Counted from the stretch's first letter, positions 15,994 through 24,451 are shown. The stretch is DNA of 64,000 nt from an uncultured Chryseobacterium sp. (GCA_913775525.1 CAJYLH010000016.1:58377-122376); one strand, 5' to 3'. The notes: generated from the letters alone by a model not told the origin. Made by a program: numbers and translations.

Positions 15994-16043
15994 CAATTTC
16001 GAGATATGAATTTTTGTTGACCAGAATAAAAAGATTTACTTTG
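15994..16043 (+). promoter_or_regulatory. Promoter and operator half-site of the RiPP precursor
   Basis: CAATTTCGA at 15994-16002 repeats the core of the inverted repeat at 14078-14120. TTG at 16017-16019 and TACTTTG (16037-16043) are 17 bp apart, close to the Bacteroidota promoter pattern. The precursor ATG is 35 nt after the box. The half-site ends 14 nt before the TTG, a suitable place for an activator. Confidence 0.5.
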
Positions 16044-16077
16044 CTCTGTCATTAAATACTAAGAAATATAGATCAAA

Positions 16078-16254
16078 ATGAAAAAAGAGACTAACATTGG
16101 AAAAAAATTATCTTTAAAAAAATTACAATTAACTAAGTTAAATCTGATAAGAGGGGGCGATGGAAATGACGGTGGAACGAATGGAGATACTACAAGTAAA
16201 AATTGTAAAACAAAAGGAACCGGTCTTGATGATGGAACAACAGTGGCTCCTTAA
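16078..16254 (+). CDS. Lanthipeptide-type RiPP precursor peptide, 58 residues
   Basis: Reading from the ATG at 16078 gives 58 residues. The leader is MKKETNIGKKLSLKKLQLTK, then LNLIRGG, matching the Lys/Leu-rich GG leaders of Bacteroidota class I lanthipeptides. The core (residues 28-58) is Gly/Asp/Thr-rich with eight Ser/Thr (T34, T38, T39, S40, T45, T48, T54, T55) and a single Cys43, ending TTVAP. So at most one (methyl)lanthionine ring can form; most dehydrated residues would remain. It is followed by an 18-bp hairpin, the S15-type hydrolase and the split LanB enzymes, which strongly supports the assignment. Confidence 0.82.
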   Translation: MKKETNIGKKLSLKKLQLTKLNLIRGGDGNDGGTNGDTTSKNCKTKGTGLDDGTTVAP

Positions 16255-16276
16255 TCTGATAGTCTGACCTAATACT

Positions 16277-18532
16277 ATGAAAACTCAGATTAATTTTTTA
16301 TTAATGAAAATAACACTATTAGTTTTAGTGTTATTTTCATTAAATTTTCAATCACAAAATTATTATTTTAAATTTCCTGGGAATACAGAGGACCGTTCTT
16401 TTGATGATAATATAAAAAGGCTAAATGATGACATCCTAAGAACCTATAAAAACAGTGATAAAATTAAATTTAATGATAATATATTTCGGCTTTATATCCT
16501 CAACGAAGATTATAAAAAAGGATTATTTTATTTAAATGAATTAAGAAACTTTCCTAAGTACAAAGGTTTGGATTATCAAGAGATCATAGGGATCCAGTAT
16601 GAATTATATGCCTTATCTAAATTAGATTCTGAAAAAAGACCTTATAGAGATAAATTTGAAAATATATTTAATGAAAAAATAAACTCTATATCAGATCGGT
16701 CTAAAATCTATTTAGGTGAATTTTTCAAATATACACAAGAGACATTAAGAACTGATATCCTTAAATTTATAAAGACGGATATTGTAAATGATAGTATTTC
16801 AGAGTCCAATGCAATTAAACTATGTCGTTATTATATTTCTTACATTATTGCAAAAGAGACCAATCATATTGCACTTCCTCTGATAAAAAAAGTAGATCGT
16901 GAAGAATACACAATAAATGATAGTGTCATTATAAAAACAAAAAGTGGAAATGAGATTTCTTTAGGATTTTTAAAGTATAAGAAAGGAGAAAGTAAAGTTC
17001 CCGCAATACTAAATTTTAGTATTTATAATAGGGGGAGGTTGAACAATAATGAGAGACTCAACTCTTTGAGAGGATATGCAATAGTAAATGCCTACAGTAG
17101 AGGAGTTTACTTAAGTCATGATCAAATTACACCATTTGAATTTGAAATAGAAGATGTAAATGATGTAATTGATTGGATTATAAAACAACCATGGAGCAAT
17201 GGGAAAGTTGGAATGATTGGAGGAAGCTATGATGGTTTTAGCCAATGGGCTGCTGCAAAAAATCTTCACCCTGCTTTAAAAACAATAATTCCTTCAGCGT
17301 CAGTAGGCTTCGGAATTGACTTTCCCATGTATAATAATTGTTTTAGTCCTTATATGCTACGTTGGCTAAGTTATGTCGATAAAGAAACAGATTACGAAAT
17401 TTTCAACGATGAAAAAAAATGGCTTTCTGTGTACAATTCCTATTATAAAAATGGAACTGCATTTAATAAATTAGACAGTATATATGGAAAGACTAATTTT
17501 ATTTTCCAAAAATGGTTAAAACATCCCTCTTTTGATAAATATTGGAGGTCGAAAATGCCCGATAAGAAGGATTTTGCAAAAATTAATATTCCTGTTTTAA
17601 CGCTTACGGGTTATTATGATGCTGATCAAAGGGGAGCGATGTACTATTATAACGAACATCACAAAAACAACAAAAATGCAAACCATTATTTAGTAATTGG
17701 TCCTTATGGACATAGTGGGGTAATATCAGCAGTAGATGAAGAATATAATGGTTATAAAATTGATTCTATTGCGAAAATTAACATAGAAGAAATTTCTTTT
17801 CAATGGTTTGATTATATTTTGGAGGGAAAGAAAAAGCCGGAATTTTTAAAGGATAAAGTAAATTATCAGGTTATGGGCTCTAATGAATGGAAAAGTGCTC
17901 CGAAAATTAATAAAATAAGTAACGGAAAATTAAAATTATTTTTAAATAAAACAAAACTGGAAGAAATAGAACCTAAGCTAGGTTATATTTCTCAAACAGT
18001 TAATTTTTTAGAGCGAAAAGATACCTTACAAAGTTTTAGTGATGAAAAAATCCTAGATAATAAATTATCTCCGGAATATTTAAAAGACAGACTAATTTTT
18101 GAAAGTAATGTTTTTGAAAAATCTTTTGAAATAAACGGCAGTTTTACAGGGAATTTAAAGGTATCTATTAATAAAAAAGATATGGATGTTATTTTAACAG
18201 TTTATGAAAAATTATCTTCCGGTCAGTATCTTAAACTATCACATGAATATTTTGCACGAGCAAGCTATGCAAAAGACAATACCAAAAGAAATTTATTACG
18301 GCCTAACGTTGTAGAAAATATTCCAATAAAAAATACTTTTTTCACCAGCAGAAAAGTAGAAAAAGGCAGTAAACTTATTGTGGCTTTAGGCATTAGAAAA
18401 AGTGCAGATGTACAGATTAACTACGGTACAGGCAAAGATGTAAGCGAAGAGACCATTGCAGATGCCAAAGAACCCTTGGAAGTAAAATGGTATAATGACA
18501 GTTATATAGAAATTCCTGTAATGCAAAATTAG
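16277..18532 (+). CDS. Secreted S15/CocE-NonD-type alpha/beta hydrolase in RiPP cluster
   Basis: 751 residues from the ATG at 16277 (742 from the ATG at 16304, which lies inside the hairpin). The N-terminus MKITLLVLVLFSLNFQSQ is a signal peptide. Central alpha/beta hydrolase domain: nucleophile S317 in GMIGGSYDGF, an acid in TGYYDADQRG, and His in GPYGHSG. A C-terminal jelly-roll domain (~560-751) is typical of the CocE/X-Pro dipeptidyl-peptidase group. Substrate unknown; family members cut esters, acyl groups or Xaa-Pro peptides. Between the precursor and LanB with 1 nt to lanB, it may process the exported peptide (inference). Confidence 0.82.
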   Translation: MKTQINFLLMKITLLVLVLFSLNFQSQNYYFKFPGNTEDRSFDDNIKRLNDDILRTYKNSDKIKFNDNIFRLYILNEDYKKGLFYLNELRNFPKYKGLDYQEIIGIQYELYALSKLDSEKRPYRDKFENIFNEKINSISDRSKIYLGEFFKYTQETLRTDILKFIKTDIVNDSISESNAIKLCRYYISYIIAKETNHIALPLIKKVDREEYTINDSVIIKTKSGNEISLGFLKYKKGESKVPAILNFSIYNRGRLNNNERLNSLRGYAIVNAYSRGVYLSHDQITPFEFEIEDVNDVIDWIIKQPWSNGKVGMIGGSYDGFSQWAAAKNLHPALKTIIPSASVGFGIDFPMYNNCFSPYMLRWLSYVDKETDYEIFNDEKKWLSVYNSYYKNGTAFNKLDSIYGKTNFIFQKWLKHPSFDKYWRSKMPDKKDFAKINIPVLTLTGYYDADQRGAMYYYNEHHKNNKNANHYLVIGPYGHSGVISAVDEEYNGYKIDSIAKINIEEISFQWFDYILEGKKKPEFLKDKVNYQVMGSNEWKSAPKINKISNGKLKLFLNKTKLEEIEPKLGYISQTVNFLERKDTLQSFSDEKILDNKLSPEYLKDRLIFESNVFEKSFEINGSFTGNLKVSINKKDMDVILTVYEKLSSGQYLKLSHEYFARASYAKDNTKRNLLRPNVVENIPIKNTFFTSRKVEKGSKLIVALGIRKSADVQINYGTGKDVSEETIADAKEPLEVKWYNDSYIEIPVMQN
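16301..16343 (+). promoter_or_regulatory. 18-bp-stem hairpin between precursor and enzymes
   Basis: TTAATGAAAATAACACTA (16301-16318), a 7-nt loop and TAGTGTTATTTTCATTAA (16326-16343) are exact inverse complements. The stem covers the ATG at 16304 and the first signal-peptide codons. It has no long T-run, so it may act as an RNA-processing or attenuation stem, or hide a start codon, keeping enzyme output below precursor output. Confidence 0.65.
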
Positions 18533-18533
18533 C

Positions 18534-20747
18534 ATGTCTTATTTTCCCTATCAATTTTTTGAGGAGTTCATAGTCCGTACTCCTGTATTTTCACGCAAAG
18601 ATTTTCAGGAAATTTTTAGTAAACAAGAAATTTCAGGAAGCAGACTAAGAGAAATTTGTTCCAATCCCATATTTCAAGAAGCTATTTATCTAGCTTCACC
18701 CAATCTCTATGGTGAAGTAAAAAAATGGCTTAATTCAGAAAAACAAATTGGATCAAAAGATTTTGAAAGATTAAAAAACACAATATTAAAATATTACAGC
18801 CGGATGAGCACACGGTGTACACCATTCGGCTTATTTTCCGGAGTAGGATTAGGAAAGTTTATTTCAAAAAAATCAGTACCTATCAGGAATGTTAACAATA
18901 GAGAATTGGTAATTGACCTTATACGTGATACCAAGCTGGATATGCATTTTCTTGTTTCTCTTGCTCAGCATCTTGAGAGAAGTCCGCAGATTAGGAACAT
19001 GCTTTCATTTTATCCTAATAATAGTATTTATAAAGTTGGCAACAAAATCCGGTATATAGAGTATCAGTATACAATGGGTAGAAGAGAATACATCATTTCA
19101 TCTGCACCACTTTCAGAAGAATTGCAACAGGTACTGAACTTTTCCCAGGCTGGTAAAACAATACAGCAAATTACACGGATACTGGTCAATAATGAAATAA
19201 CAAAAGAAGAAGCTGAAGAATTTATTGAGGAGTTGATTAATAATCAGGTTCTTATAAGTGAGTTAGAACCTAATGTATCCGGAGCAGATTTTTTTGATGT
19301 AATCCTTTCAGTTTTGAATAAAATAAATGCTGGATGCGAAGCCGGAATTTTCGTTTTAATTAAGAAAAAACTTGAAGAACTTGATCATACTATAGGAAAT
19401 TCTATCTCTTTTTACACAGAAATTGAAGAACTTATCCGAACATTTAAAGTAGATTATGAACAAAAATATTTGTTTCAAACAGATCTTTATCAGACAGCCG
19501 AATTCAAATTATCTACGGATTGGAAAAAACAATTAAAGAAAGGAATATGCTTTTTAAATAAAATAACTTTAGCACAGAAAGAAATTCAGCTTAGTAAATT
19601 TAAAAAAGAATTCTATGAAAGATTTGAAAATCAGGAGGTTTCTTTATTGTATGCTCTTGATAATGAAATAGGAGTAGGCTATCATCAAAATAATTTAGCA
19701 GAAGGGATTCATCCTTATTTGGAGGATCTGGAAATTAAAAGTTTAAGAAATGAACAGAATTTACATCTTACACTTGGTTCTGTCCATCGTATTCTAAATG
19801 AAAAATTGCAGGAAGCATCATTAGAGAAGCAGTATACAATTGAACTTTCAGATGAAGATTTTAAAGACATTAATGACGAGGACTGGAACGATCTTCCTGA
19901 AACAATTTCTTTTATGGCTGAGATTATTTCAGATGATGATCAGGAAAAAATAATACTAAATGGTAGTACAGGAAAAAGTGGTGCCAATCTTTTAGGAAGA
20001 TTCTGCTCAGAAGCATCAAAGGTCAAAGATTTGACACAAGTAATAGTAGATATAGAAGAAGCATTTTATAAAGACTGTATTCTTGCCGAAATTATTCACC
20101 TGCCGGAAGCAAGAATAGGAAATATTGCAAGAAGACCAACTTTAAGGAAATATGAAATACCATTTCTTGCACAATCTGTTTTATCGACCGATCGTCAGAT
20201 ATCTGTAAAGGATCTTTTTATTTCCGTGAAAAATAATAGAATTGTTTTACGGTCAGGGAAGTTAAATAAGGAAATCAAACCATATCTCACTAATGCTCAT
20301 AATTACTCTAAAAATACTTTACCCATTTATCATTTTTTGGCAGATCTCCAGTTTCAGGATATCAGATCCGGATTGTATTTCAATTGGGGCGGGCTTGAAA
20401 GTATATATAAATTTCTTCCGAGAGTAGAATATAATAATATAATCTTATCAAAAGCGCAGTGGAATATAGCAGAAAAAGACGTTGATTTTTTTTCTGAAAA
20501 GCATCTATATAAGGATCAATTAATTTCAGAACTCAGAGGCTGGCGACTGAAAAGAAAGATTCCTGTATGGATTCAATTGGTGAAATCCGATAATACCTTA
20601 CTTGTTAATCTGGAGAATTATGATATGGTATCTATTTTTTTACAAACAGTAAAAAAAGAAAAGATGGTTATTATTGAAGAATTTTTATCCAATGAAAATG
20701 ATGATTATAAGCGTGAATTTGTTTTTCCTCTATATAAAGTAAAATAA
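18534..20747 (+). CDS. LanB-type dehydratase, glutamylation domain
   Basis: 737 residues, no signal, cytoplasmic. Class I lanthipeptide/thiopeptide dehydratases use Glu-tRNA to glutamylate Ser and Thr of the precursor. The family signature SRMSTRCTPFGLFSGVGLG starts near residue 89 (Arg94). The C-terminal part ends with a motif-rich segment (GWRLKRKIPVW) typical of the glutamylation half. The length is that of a split enzyme, lacking the elimination domain, which is encoded by the next gene. It starts 1 nt after the hydrolase stop, so it is translationally coupled. Confidence 0.9.
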   Translation: MSYFPYQFFEEFIVRTPVFSRKDFQEIFSKQEISGSRLREICSNPIFQEAIYLASPNLYGEVKKWLNSEKQIGSKDFERLKNTILKYYSRMSTRCTPFGLFSGVGLGKFISKKSVPIRNVNNRELVIDLIRDTKLDMHFLVSLAQHLERSPQIRNMLSFYPNNSIYKVGNKIRYIEYQYTMGRREYIISSAPLSEELQQVLNFSQAGKTIQQITRILVNNEITKEEAEEFIEELINNQVLISELEPNVSGADFFDVILSVLNKINAGCEAGIFVLIKKKLEELDHTIGNSISFYTEIEELIRTFKVDYEQKYLFQTDLYQTAEFKLSTDWKKQLKKGICFLNKITLAQKEIQLSKFKKEFYERFENQEVSLLYALDNEIGVGYHQNNLAEGIHPYLEDLEIKSLRNEQNLHLTLGSVHRILNEKLQEASLEKQYTIELSDEDFKDINDEDWNDLPETISFMAEIISDDDQEKIILNGSTGKSGANLLGRFCSEASKVKDLTQVIVDIEEAFYKDCILAEIIHLPEARIGNIARRPTLRKYEIPFLAQSVLSTDRQISVKDLFISVKNNRIVLRSGKLNKEIKPYLTNAHNYSKNTLPIYHFLADLQFQDIRSGLYFNWGGLESIYKFLPRVEYNNIILSKAQWNIAEKDVDFFSEKHLYKDQLISELRGWRLKRKIPVWIQLVKSDNTLLVNLENYDMVSIFLQTVKKEKMVIIEEFLSNENDDYKREFVFPLYKVK

Positions 20748-20759
20748 ATACACTAAGTA

Positions 20760-21614
20760 ATGATGAAAAGAAAATTCAACCCGGGAAGCGAATGGTTATA
20801 CCTTAAAATTTATACTGGAGTAAAAACTGCTGATCTTATATTAAAAGAGTTGATAGAAAGCCTAGTGTTATTTTTAGAGAATAGCAATTATATTTTCAAA
20901 TGGTTTTTCATTCGTTATAATGATCCAAAACCTCATTTGAGAGTAAGGTTTTTGTTAACAAGTACAGAAAATTATAATGACGTTCTAAAAAGTATCGCCG
21001 CTTCTCTTCAGGATTTTGTAGAAAGCGGAGAAATTTCAAATATTGTAATAGATTCTTACAACAGGGAGATTGAACGTTACGGAGAAAATACTATGGAAGA
21101 TACAGAAACATTGTTTCACAGAAATACTAAGCTCACCCTGCAATTTCTGCATTGTAATGATGAAGAAAAGATTATCGTGAGTTTGTTTCTGATCGATCAA
21201 ATACTGGATAAAATTAACCTCACTGTTCACCAAAAACTCAAATGGATCGGAAATTTTAATAAAGGATTTAAAAAGGAATTTAATGCTGACAAAAAACTAA
21301 ATTTCCAGTTAGATAAAAAATATCGGGAATTTAAACCTAAATATTTTGAATTTCTTCAGGTAGAACAATTTTTAGAGGTGAGAAACGCTATTATTTCCAA
21401 TATTGAAGAAAGCGATTTTGAATTGAAAAATATTGTTCATCAGTATCAAAATAATTCTTTAGGAGTGACAGTGCAAGACTTTTTCCAAAGCATATTCCAT
21501 ATGCATATTAACAGGCTTTTTATTTCTAATCAGAGATTATTCGAGATGATTATTTATGATTATCTGTTGAGGTATTATAAAATGACAGCTTTTCAAAATT
21601 TTAAATCTTCTTGA
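20760..21614 (+). CDS. LanB elimination domain (thiopeptide-type biosynthesis protein)
   Basis: 284 residues. The family removes glutamate from modified Ser/Thr to give dehydroalanine or dehydrobutyrine. Signatures: SEWLYLKIYTG at the start, KWFFIRYNDPKPHLRVRF near residues 60-77, and YNREIERYG with a following E...F pattern near residue 102. It lies 12 nt behind the glutamylation-domain gene, completing a split LanB. No LanC cyclase, protease-exporter or immunity gene follows before tRNA-Cys. Adjacent ATG codons at 20760 and 20763 are both possible starts. Confidence 0.85.
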   Translation: MMKRKFNPGSEWLYLKIYTGVKTADLILKELIESLVLFLENSNYIFKWFFIRYNDPKPHLRVRFLLTSTENYNDVLKSIAASLQDFVESGEISNIVIDSYNREIERYGENTMEDTETLFHRNTKLTLQFLHCNDEEKIIVSLFLIDQILDKINLTVHQKLKWIGNFNKGFKKEFNADKKLNFQLDKKYREFKPKYFEFLQVEQFLEVRNAIISNIEESDFELKNIVHQYQNNSLGVTVQDFFQSIFHMHINRLFISNQRLFEMIIYDYLLRYYKMTAFQNFKSS

Positions 21615-21752
21615 GGCGGCACATTGTATTGCAGTTGCTTATAGATTTATGTTCAATTCATGTTGTAAAACGAGACAAAAAAGAAATAGTTGCTTGCAAT
21701 CCCAAAGCCGCAAGCAGAATAAAAAATAATATGATTAAAATTGCTGTGAAAA

Positions 21753-21923
21753 TTAGTAACTAAGTCTGTTGAGGTTATTCGGTTCTCTATTATAAAAATT
21801 ATATATAATTTCCTGTTGTTGGTTAATGAAATGATCCACTTTAAATTTCGGATTGATATGCTGATACAAAATCGTTTTGGATTTTAAACTATATGAGTTT
21901 ATTGAATATATTAATGGGTAAGT
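21753..21923 (-). pseudogene. Possible decayed gene 3' end
   Basis: A stop-to-stop frame of 56 codons reads like real protein at its end (TILYQHINPKFKVDHFINQQ, then EIIYNFYNREPNNLNRLSY) but has no start codon and no upstream coding context. I do not recognise the family; it lacks the His-Arg-Tyr pattern of a tyrosine recombinase tail. It could be the remnant of a gene lost when the neighbouring block was inserted. Codon-usage support is weak because the frame is short. Confidence 0.3.
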
Positions 21924-21952
21924 TTAGAATTTGATCAAAATGATTTAAAATT

Positions 21953-21993
21953 AAAAAACCTCTATAATCTGAATCAGATAATAGAGGTTTTAA
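21953..21993 (-). terminator. Terminator of tRNA-Cys
   Basis: On the minus strand AAAACCTCTATT-ATCTG and CAGAT-TATAGAGGTTTT form a long stem with a small loop, followed by TTAATTTT. It starts about 2 nt from the tRNA 3' end. Confidence 0.8.
21955..21973 (+). repeat. Right copy of 19-bp direct repeat (att-like)
   Basis: AAAACCTCTATAATCTGAA, identical to 12135-12153. Here it forms the distal half of the tRNA-Cys terminator. Repeats in the 3' flank of tRNA genes are common integration sites. Confidence 0.5.
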
Positions 21994-21994
21994 G

Positions 21995-22065
21995 AGGTAC
22001 CTAGCGGATTCGAACCGCTGTAGATGGTGTTGCAGACCACTGCCTAGCCACTCGGCCAAAGTACC
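21995..22065 (-). tRNA. tRNA-Cys (GCA)
   Basis: The minus strand reads GGTACTTTGGCCGAGTGGC, continues through the anticodon loop CTGCAAC (anticodon GCA), and the T-arm GGTTCGAATCC, ending GGTACC plus T. The acceptor stem GGUACUU pairs with AGGUACC over 7 bp with one G-U. U73 is the discriminator base expected for tRNA-Cys. The CCA end is not encoded. Confidence 0.95.
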
Positions 22066-22113
22066 GTTTTGAGGTGTGCAAATATAGCGAAATTTATTAA
22101 TAAACAAAAAAAT

Positions 22114-22611
22114 CTATGCAATTTCTTTCTGTCCAATGCGGTTGATATCGTCTTTTGCCTGTCTTTCAGAGATATAATTTGACCAGTTAATAACCCGCGT
22201 ATCGCTGAAGCTGTCATGCCACCCTTCCCGTCCAAAAAAAGAAAGAGGTTCAAAAGGAATCACCCTGTACAGGCTTCTCTGTAAAATTTGTTTTCTGTCA
22301 GGTTTCTGTCCGTCAACACTGATTACCCTGGTTCCGGTAACATATTTTCCGGGTGTCATGCCCTGGGTATAATATTCCCAAAGGAAAAAATAAACGAAGG
22401 CTACCATAGCCCCGATAAAGATATCCCATAAAAAGCCTCCATTGTTATAGAAATAGAAGAACCATATGGAGGTAAAGCCATACAGAAATCCGGAAATAAA
22501 GGTTAAAATTACATGGATGATCATTAACACAATCGTATCAATAAGGTTATTGATAAAACGTGTTCCTAACGACGCTTTATTCCGGTCGACAATCAATAAA
22601 TATTTTCTCAT
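22114..22611 (-). CDS. RDD-family membrane protein
   Basis: 165 residues. Arg and Asp residues sit in the first helix region (GTRFINNLIDTIVLMIIHV), two or three membrane helices span residues ~20-95, and the RDD family turn YTQGMTPGKYVTGTRV lies near residues 93-108. The C-terminus is soluble. Some family members are Na+/H+ antiporters, but the function of this one is unknown. It lies 17 nt after the DUF4403 gene in the same direction. Confidence 0.85.
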   Translation of the reverse strand: MRKYLLIVDRNKASLGTRFINNLIDTIVLMIIHVILTFISGFLYGFTSIWFFYFYNNGGFLWDIFIGAMVAFVYFFLWEYYTQGMTPGKYVTGTRVISVDGQKPDRKQILQRSLYRVIPFEPLSFFGREGWHDSFSDTRVINWSNYISERQAKDDINRIGQKEIA

Positions 22612-22628
22612 GGTTATAGCTGAATGTT

Positions 22629-24020
22629 TTATATTCCGTTAATGGTTAATTGTAAGGAGGCACTGATGTCAATGATAGCGGTCATGCCTGAAGGACTTAG
22701 CAGGATGATTCCCGGCTGCAGGTTTATGACTTTCCCGGACATCTTTATCCCTTTATAGTATTCTGTATTAAAAGCCTGCTCAATACTTTTCCTGGCGGTA
22801 GTTTCCATTTCCTGGGTAGGAATTCCGTATTCTTTTTCAATGGTTTTTATGATCTGCCCTTTGAACAGCAGGGTCGCTGTTTTCTGGAGGATATTGGGTG
22901 TTCTGAGATTAAATTTGGTTCCGGTTAAAATGATTTTATGCTTATCGGGATCGTAAACGGGAATTCCGGAAATGAATACTTTACCTTTGATATAGCCTTC
23001 TGTTTCCGCTTCTATCATCACCCTGTCTTCTGCATTGTATACCTGTACATTTTTGATTTTTACCGATGATCCCCTGATATCAAATTCCTTATTCAGAAAT
23101 AAGTTGCGGGCCATTTCCGTTGCAGAAGGATAAGGGATATTGGCGGTGGTCTGGAGCAGGAATCGGTCAGCCAGTGAAGAAGTGGAATTAAAATCCGGCA
23201 CTGTTCTGATCAACGGTGCTGACTGAGGTTTTTCCCCGGTGAAGGTTTCAGAATAAACCGTTACTCCGATATTGGTATTGATCTGATTGGCAAAAAACTG
23301 CAATGGTGTGGTGGTAACATTTACGGGACTTATCTTAAGCCAGGTATGATACTCCTCAGAAATATTGAATGGCTGCGAAAAAGCGTTCCAGGCCATCATG
23401 ACGTACTGCTGGAGATTCAGCTGCCCGGCAACCTGGCTGTCGATGGTTTCACAGAATTTTTCCTGCTGTTCCTTGAGGCTTTTTTCTACCAATGATGTGA
23501 TCGGGATCTTGATTCTTCCATAGTCCAGTACCGGTTTCACAACCCAGCGGAAACCATTAGGCTGTGTTTTGGTCCCGAGTGTCCAGTTGTTCCTGAACTG
23601 AAGGGTCATATTGAAAGACATGACTGTCTCAAAAGTGGTATTCTGATACGTATATATTCCCAGGGTTCCGATGCCTTTTTCCGCCCATATTTTCAGCGGG
23701 ACTTCAATGAGGATATTATTGTTTGTTCCTCCTACCAGCCGTATCGGGCGGGTTTTCCAGACTTTTACTTTGAACTGGTCATTCTGATTGTCGGTGTAGG
23801 AATCATCTTCATAAATCAGGTCTTTTACCGAAGCATTGATCATATTGCTGATGCCGGCAAGCGGAATGGTAACAGGCAGGGTAATCCCGGATTTAATCTT
23901 TGGAAACTGGTAGGTGCCAAGCTGCCGGTCCGGGCCTGTTTGTCCGGATACTGATAGAAAAGCCAATAAAAAAGCAAGTACAGTGAACGTAAATCCTGAA
24001 TTTTTAAAACAGATCTTCAT
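22629..24020 (-). CDS. DUF4403 family secreted protein
   Basis: 463 residues. Signal peptide at residues 1-26 (ending LSVSGQ). The rest matches the DUF4403 pattern: two elongated halves rich in beta strands, with IPLAGISNMINASV near residue 54 and FRNNWTLGTKTQPNGFRW near residues 142-160, then DYGRIKIPITSLVEKSL. Family members may bind lipid in the periplasm or at the outer membrane (related in shape to BPI-like folds); this is inference. It sits between folB and the RDD gene, 6 nt after folB, so likely one operon. Confidence 0.75.
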   Translation of the reverse strand: MKICFKNSGFTFTVLAFLLAFLSVSGQTGPDRQLGTYQFPKIKSGITLPVTIPLAGISNMINASVKDLIYEDDSYTDNQNDQFKVKVWKTRPIRLVGGTNNNILIEVPLKIWAEKGIGTLGIYTYQNTTFETVMSFNMTLQFRNNWTLGTKTQPNGFRWVVKPVLDYGRIKIPITSLVEKSLKEQQEKFCETIDSQVAGQLNLQQYVMMAWNAFSQPFNISEEYHTWLKISPVNVTTTPLQFFANQINTNIGVTVYSETFTGEKPQSAPLIRTVPDFNSTSSLADRFLLQTTANIPYPSATEMARNLFLNKEFDIRGSSVKIKNVQVYNAEDRVMIEAETEGYIKGKVFISGIPVYDPDKHKIILTGTKFNLRTPNILQKTATLLFKGQIIKTIEKEYGIPTQEMETTARKSIEQAFNTEYYKGIKMSGKVINLQPGIILLSPSGMTAIIDISASLQLTINGI

Positions 24021-24026
24021 CTTTAT

Positions 24027-24389
24027 TTACGGTTTGAACATCTTATCAAGTTCTATGGATGCTCCCTTCATTTCTCCCTGCATCGGCGGGCTGGTTTTGG
24101 TAATTTTTATTTTAATATAGTCGATCTGGGAAAACTTTTCATGAATCCTGTAGATAATCCTGCCGGCGACATGTTCAAGAAGCCTGGAAGGGATAGCCAT
24201 CTCATCATGGATGATGCTGTTGATTTCTGCATAGCTTACCGTATCATTCAGGTCATCGGATTCCGAAGCTTTCCACAGGTCCGTGTGGAGTTCTGCATTG
24301 ATAATATAATACGTCCCAACACTGTTTTCCTCCGGAAGAACACCGTGGTAGGCGTATATTTTGACATCTTCAAGAAATATTCTGCTCAT
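24027..24389 (-). CDS. folB: Dihydroneopterin aldolase
   Basis: Folate synthesis: dihydroneopterin to 6-hydroxymethyl-dihydropterin and glycolaldehyde. 120 residues from the ATG at 24389 (MSRIFLEDVKIYAYHGVLPE), the normal family length; the 16 extra upstream residues of the longer frame do not look like FolB. Active-site features are YAYHGVLPEE, the Glu in SYAEI and the basic KIKITKTSPPMQGEMKGASIE near the end. First gene of folB-DUF4403-RDD. Confidence 0.92.
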   Translation of the reverse strand: MSRIFLEDVKIYAYHGVLPEENSVGTYYIINAELHTDLWKASESDDLNDTVSYAEINSIIHDEMAIPSRLLEHVAGRIIYRIHEKFSQIDYIKIKITKTSPPMQGEMKGASIELDKMFKP

Positions 24390-24397
24390 AGGTATGC

Positions 24398-24424
24398 TTG
24401 TGAAATACAAAAATACTATATTTG
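24398..24424 (+). promoter_or_regulatory. Promoter of the GG-leader peptide gene
   Basis: TTG (24398-24400), 16 bp, then TATATTTG (24417-24424). The ATG follows 27 nt later. It lies divergent to folB. Confidence 0.5.
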
Positions 24425-24451
24425 GGAGGTAAACCAAAAAAATAAATCAGT

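Larger units (their letters stand above)
21615..21994. other. Non-coding stretch between lanB2 and tRNA-Cys
   Basis: 380 bp, A/T-rich. It holds an inverted repeat TGCTTGC (21691-21697) and GCAAGCA (21710-21716), a possible decayed gene end on the minus strand, the right copy of the 19-bp direct repeat, and the tRNA terminator. No intact gene on either strand. Confidence 0.6.

Noticed and set aside
21753-21923. Remnant tyrosine integrase beside tRNA-Cys
   Set aside because: The readable tail lacks the His/Arg/Tyr catalytic pattern; kept only as an unidentified gene remnant.
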